10,247 nt of DNA from the NCBI GenBank assembly GCA_017459225.1, contig JAFUDL010000254.1, forward strand, positions 1 to 10,247. The letters are read 5' to 3'. The translations under genes and the position numbers were made by a program. Every line of letters starts with the position of its first letter. Positions within the stretch are counted from its first letter, which is position 1. Positions 7,521-10,247 of this stretch are shown here, one piece after another. The notes under the pieces were generated by a model, which worked only from the letters and a program-made list of their open reading frames with translations, did no database searches and was not told the DNA's origin. Source of the DNA: Kiritimatiellia bacterium. GTDB taxonomy: Bacteria > Verrucomicrobiota > Kiritimatiellia > RFP12 > UBA1067.

Positions 7521-7545
7521 TGTTTGTGTCCTTCCTTGTTTTTTC

Positions 7546-8910
7546 TTAAACGAGCATGGCGAGTTGTTCCGCCATGCCCACGTAAGTCGCAGGCGTCATT
7601 TCAAGGAGCCGCGCCTTGTCGGCGGGAGGCAGCTCTAGCCCCTCCACGAACTCCTTCATGATCTCGGCCGTCACCCGGCGGCCGCGCGTAAGCTCCTTAA
7701 GCCTCTCGTAGGGATTTGCCATCCCGACCTTCCGCATCACGGTCTGAATCGGCTCGGCAAGCACCTCCCAGTTGCGGTCAAGGTCCTCCGCAAGGCGCGC
7801 CTCGTTAAGTTCAAGCTTGCCAAGGCCCTTCAGCGTGGACTTCACCGCCACAAGCGCATACCCGAACGCGACGCCCATGTTGCGCAGCACCGTGGAATCC
7901 GTGAGGTCGCGCTGCATGCGCGAGACGGGCAGCTTGCGCGCAAGAAACGCGAACACCGCGTTCGCAAGCCCCAGATTGCCCTCGGAGTTCTCGAAGTCGA
8001 TGGGATTGACCTTGTGCGGCATCGTCGAGGAGCCAATCTCGCCCTTCACCGTCTTCTGCTTGAAGTATCCCATCGAGACGTACGTCCACACGTCGCGGTC
8101 GAAGTCGAGCAGAATCGTGTTCCAGCGCTGCATCGCGTCGAAAAGCTCGGCCATGCCATCGTGAGGCTCGATCTGGATCGTAAGCCTGTTCTGCCTGAGG
8201 CCAAAGCCTTCGATCACGCCGCGGGCAAGCGACTCCCAGTCGACATTGGGATAGGCCGCGAGATGCGCGTTGAAGTTGCCGACTGCGCCGTTCATCTTCG
8301 CGGACAGCACGATGCGGTCTATCTCTTCCTGCTGGCGCCTCAGACGAGCGGCCACCACCGCGAGCTCCTTGCCGATCGTCGTAGGAGATGCGGGCTGGCC
8401 ATGCGTGTGGGCGAGCATCGGCACTGCGGCGAAGGCATGCGCCATCTCAGCCACCTTCGCCGTCACCTCGTCCTGCGCGGCGCGCAACACCTTCAATCCG
8501 TCGCGCAGCATAAGCGCATGGCTCATGTTGTTGATGTCCTCGCTCGTGCATGCGAAATGCACGAACTCGCCGCGGCTCTCGAGCGAAGTGCCCTTGATCT
8601 TCTCCTTGATGAAGTACTCAACGGCCTTGACGTCGTGGTTCGTGGTCTTCTCGATGTCCTTCACGCGCTGCGCGTCCTCAACCGAGAATCCATCGCCCAA
8701 CTTGCGCAGAAAGGCTTTCTCCTCCTCGGAAAGAGCCGCACACTCGGATATCTCTGGATTTGCACAGAGCGCCTCAAGCCACGCGCATTCTACCATCACG
8801 CGCCGCTTCACGAGACCAAACTCGGAGAAGACGCCACGAAGGTCCTCTGTTTTGGACCCGTAGCGCCCGTCTAGCGGCGATATCGCGCAAAGCATGTCTA
8901 TCGTAGCCAT
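7546..8910 (-). CDS. purB: Adenylosuccinate lyase (PurB)
   Basis: A 454-residue cytoplasmic enzyme of the fumarase/aspartase superfamily. It carries out two fumarate-releasing steps of purine synthesis: SAICAR to AICAR, and adenylosuccinate to AMP. The length and the opening 'AISPLDGRYGSKTEDLRGVFSEFGL' match the long E. coli-type PurB. The catalytic His is in 'AHTHGQPASPTT' (His170). The flexible signature loop 'GSSTMPHKVNP' (293-303) contains the catalytic Ser295. 'TSEDINN' (122-128) and 'KVNPIDFENSEGN' are also conserved. The ATG at 8910 gives the expected N-terminus; a GGAGGA motif (8923-8928) lies 12 bp upstream, slightly far. It is a housekeeping gene with its own promoter between the kinase and the lipoprotein gene, with which it probably shares a transcript. 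Nothing is truncated. Confidence 0.97.
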   Translation of the reverse strand: MATIDMLCAISPLDGRYGSKTEDLRGVFSEFGLVKRRVMVECAWLEALCANPEISECAALSEEEKAFLRKLGDGFSVEDAQRVKDIEKTTNHDVKAVEYFIKEKIKGTSLESRGEFVHFACTSEDINNMSHALMLRDGLKVLRAAQDEVTAKVAEMAHAFAAVPMLAHTHGQPASPTTIGKELAVVAARLRRQQEEIDRIVLSAKMNGAVGNFNAHLAAYPNVDWESLARGVIEGFGLRQNRLTIQIEPHDGMAELFDAMQRWNTILLDFDRDVWTYVSMGYFKQKTVKGEIGSSTMPHKVNPIDFENSEGNLGLANAVFAFLARKLPVSRMQRDLTDSTVLRNMGVAFGYALVAVKSTLKGLGKLELNEARLAEDLDRNWEVLAEPIQTVMRKVGMANPYERLKELTRGRRVTAEIMKEFVEGLELPPADKARLLEMTPATYVGMAEQLAMLV

Positions 8911-8943
8911 ATACGAGAGTGCTCCTCCGAAAAAAACGCGGAC

Positions 8944-8971
8944 ATTATACCATAATCTGCGGCAAAGTGAA
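8944..8971 (-). promoter_or_regulatory. Extended -10 promoter for purB
   Basis: TATAAT (8944-8949) preceded by TGG forms an extended -10 on the minus strand. TTCACT (8966-8971, 4/6 match to the -35) lies 16 bp upstream. The predicted start is near 8937, with a leader of about 27 nt that contains the GGAGGA site. An imperfect dyad centred on the -10 (ATTAT-GGT-ATAAT with partial outer pairing, about 8938-8962) could be an operator, but it does not resemble the E. coli PurR box. Confidence 0.65.
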
Positions 8972-8988
8972 AGTGTAAAAGCACATCC

Positions 8989-10247
8989 TCATTCGCCGCG
9001 CGCCCATTCGCCCAGCGCACGCGTCAGGGAGGTGTAGCGTTTGAAGAGGACGTCGTACTCCACACGCGCGGCCGGATCTGGCTCATACCCGTCGCACGAG
9101 CCGGCAAAGGCGTCCACAACGTCGAAATCCTTCCATAGTCCGCACCCAACGCCAGCTACAACCGCCGCGCCTAGAGCGGCCGCCTGCTGGCCGATCGCCG
9201 CGCGCGCCACCTTGAGTCCATACACGTCGGCATATATCTGCCGCCAGAGCGGCGCCTTCGCGCCGCCGCCAACGAGAACTAGCGGCTCTGCGACGGGCAC
9301 CAGGCGTCGCAGCTCCTCAAGAGCCTGCCTGAGGCCGAACGCCACGCCTTCCATCACAGCGCGCACCATGTCGGCGCGCGTGTGGCGCAGGTCCAGGTTG
9401 GCGAACGCGCCGCGCATGGCAGGCGTCACGTCGAGCGAGCTGCCGCCGGCGAGCGTCGGGTTGAAGAAGAGCCCATGCGCGCCGATTCCGCTCGCCTCCG
9501 CAAGGCGGTCCATCTCTGCGTATGGATTCTCTGCGCCCGGGAACAGGATGTCGCGCAGCCAAGTGTGGCTTGTGCCGGCCGAGAAGATGGCGAGCGCGCT
9601 CGCGTACTGGCCTGGCACAACGTGGTCGAAGACGTACGGCTTCGTGCGCGCATCGATGACGGGTTCGGCGCTCGATATCGCGATCCAGCTCGACGAGCCT
9701 AGCGAGTTGTACGCGCGCCCTTCCTTGTATGCGCCAGCACCGAGCGCCATGCAGCTGTTGTCCACTCCGCCTGCGACCACCTGCACCGTCTGCGGCAGGC
9801 CGAGCTCCGCGGCAGCGGCGGCGGTGAGCGTGCCGAGAACGCGCGTGGAGGGAACGATCTCGGGGAAAATATCCGTCGTCAGTCCCGTGGCGGCGATGAG
9901 GTCTGGCGCGTAGCGGCGCGCGCGCAGGTCATAGACGCCCGAGCCGCTCGCGTAGGAGTTATCGGTGGCGCGAACGCCAGTGAGGCGGAAGTTTATGTAG
10001 TCCTTCGTGCCGAGTATCGTGGCGGCGCGCTCGAACCACTCCGGCTCGTGCGCACGGAACCACATCAGCTTGAATGCGGAGTAGAGCCCGGGCGGGAAGC
10101 CGCAGCCAGTGCGCTCGTACCACGCGTCGGCGCTCTCGCCGAGCGCGGCGAAGAACGCCTCCGCCTCGGCGCCTGCGCGCGAGTCGCTCCAGATGGGCAC
10201 GCGCGCGCGCAGAAGGCGTCCCTCGGCGTCGAGCGGCACAACGCCGA
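8989..10247 (-). CDS. FGGY-family sugar kinase, xylulokinase-like, N-terminus beyond the window
   Basis: About 418 residues are visible; the frame stays open to the right edge. The missing part should hold the first ~80 residues with the N-terminal ATP-binding DxGT motif. The Val at 10237-10239 is a GTG codon inside the gene, not a start. The FGGY N-domain continues through 'VPIWSDSRA' (14-22, counted from that Val) to 'VAGGVDNSCMALGAG', where Asp160 is the likely catalytic base. The C-domain has 'SLGSSSW' (179-185) for phosphate binding and 'LVGGGAKAPLWRQIYADV' (322-339), the family's ATP-site signature. It phosphorylates a sugar or polyol in the cytoplasm with ATP. Similarity is best to xylulokinase-like members, but FGGY specificity cannot be read from motifs; L-fuculokinase or another sugar kinase remains possible. 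The stop is 78 bp before purB and no terminator hairpin is visible in the gap. Confidence 0.88.
   Translation of the reverse strand, partial: GVVPLDAEGRLLRARVPIWSDSRAGAEAEAFFAALGESADAWYERTGCGFPPGLYSAFKLMWFRAHEPEWFERAATILGTKDYINFRLTGVRATDNSYASGSGVYDLRARRYAPDLIAATGLTTDIFPEIVPSTRVLGTLTAAAAAELGLPQTVQVVAGGVDNSCMALGAGAYKEGRAYNSLGSSSWIAISSAEPVIDARTKPYVFDHVVPGQYASALAIFSAGTSHTWLRDILFPGAENPYAEMDRLAEASGIGAHGLFFNPTLAGGSSLDVTPAMRGAFANLDLRHTRADMVRAVMEGVAFGLRQALEELRRLVPVAEPLVLVGGGAKAPLWRQIYADVYGLKVARAAIGQQAAALGAAVVAGVGCGLWKDFDVVDAFAGSCDGYEPDPAARVEYDVLFKRYTSLTRALGEWARGE

Noticed and set aside
8014..8874. A 286-codon plus-strand open frame opposite purB
   Set aside because: purB is certain here; the antisense translation shows no domain.
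8938..8962. Imperfect dyad over the purB -10 as a PurR operator
   Set aside because: It does not match the known E. coli PurR box and the central pairing mostly reflects the AT-rich -10 itself.
10237..10239. GTG at the right edge as the start of the sugar kinase
   Set aside because: The frame continues upstream with in-family residues (GV before VPLDAEG) and the essential N-terminal motif is absent, so the gene is cut by the window.

Overview
The window reads as a piece of a GC-rich, Gram-negative bacterial chromosome. Six protein genes, all on the minus strand, fill almost all of it. Exported glycoside hydrolases, a lipoprotein with a lipobox, alanine-rich proteins and the mix of families suggest a polysaccharide-degrading gut or environmental bacterium. 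The PVC group (Kiritimatiellota or Verrucomicrobiota) would fit, but that is an inference from general character, not from a marker gene. I see no tRNA, rRNA, CRISPR array, transposase or phage gene.

Layout in the direction of transcription (right to left): (1) the C-terminal ~420 residues of an FGGY sugar kinase, cut by the right edge; (2) purB, adenylosuccinate lyase, with its own extended -10 promoter in the 78-bp gap behind the kinase; (3) 25 bp later, a 78-residue alanine-rich lipoprotein made of heptads, followed by a good Rho-independent terminator; (4) a new promoter and a GH51 alpha-L-arabinofuranosidase; (5) less than 50 bp later, an exported protein with two class-I glutamine-amidotransferase-like (BPL_N-type) halves; (6) a 130-bp intergenic stretch rich in direct and inverted repeats; (7) an exported clan GH-A glycoside hydrolase resembling GH50 beta-agarases, which ends just inside the left edge.

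Functionally, the GH51 enzyme, the GH50-like enzyme and the sugar kinase suggest use of an arabinose-containing or complex polysaccharide: exported enzymes release sugars and a cytoplasmic kinase phosphorylates one. The amidotransferase-like protein is probably co-transcribed with the arabinofuranosidase, but its role is unknown. purB is housekeeping and, with the small lipoprotein, seems to form a separate unit bounded by a promoter and a terminator.

The least ordinary items are the internally duplicated exported amidotransferase-like protein, the heptameric and palindromic repeat cluster at about 2749-2862, and the lipoprotein whose coiled region is written in near-identical 21-bp DNA repeats. 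No clearly new multi-gene system is visible.
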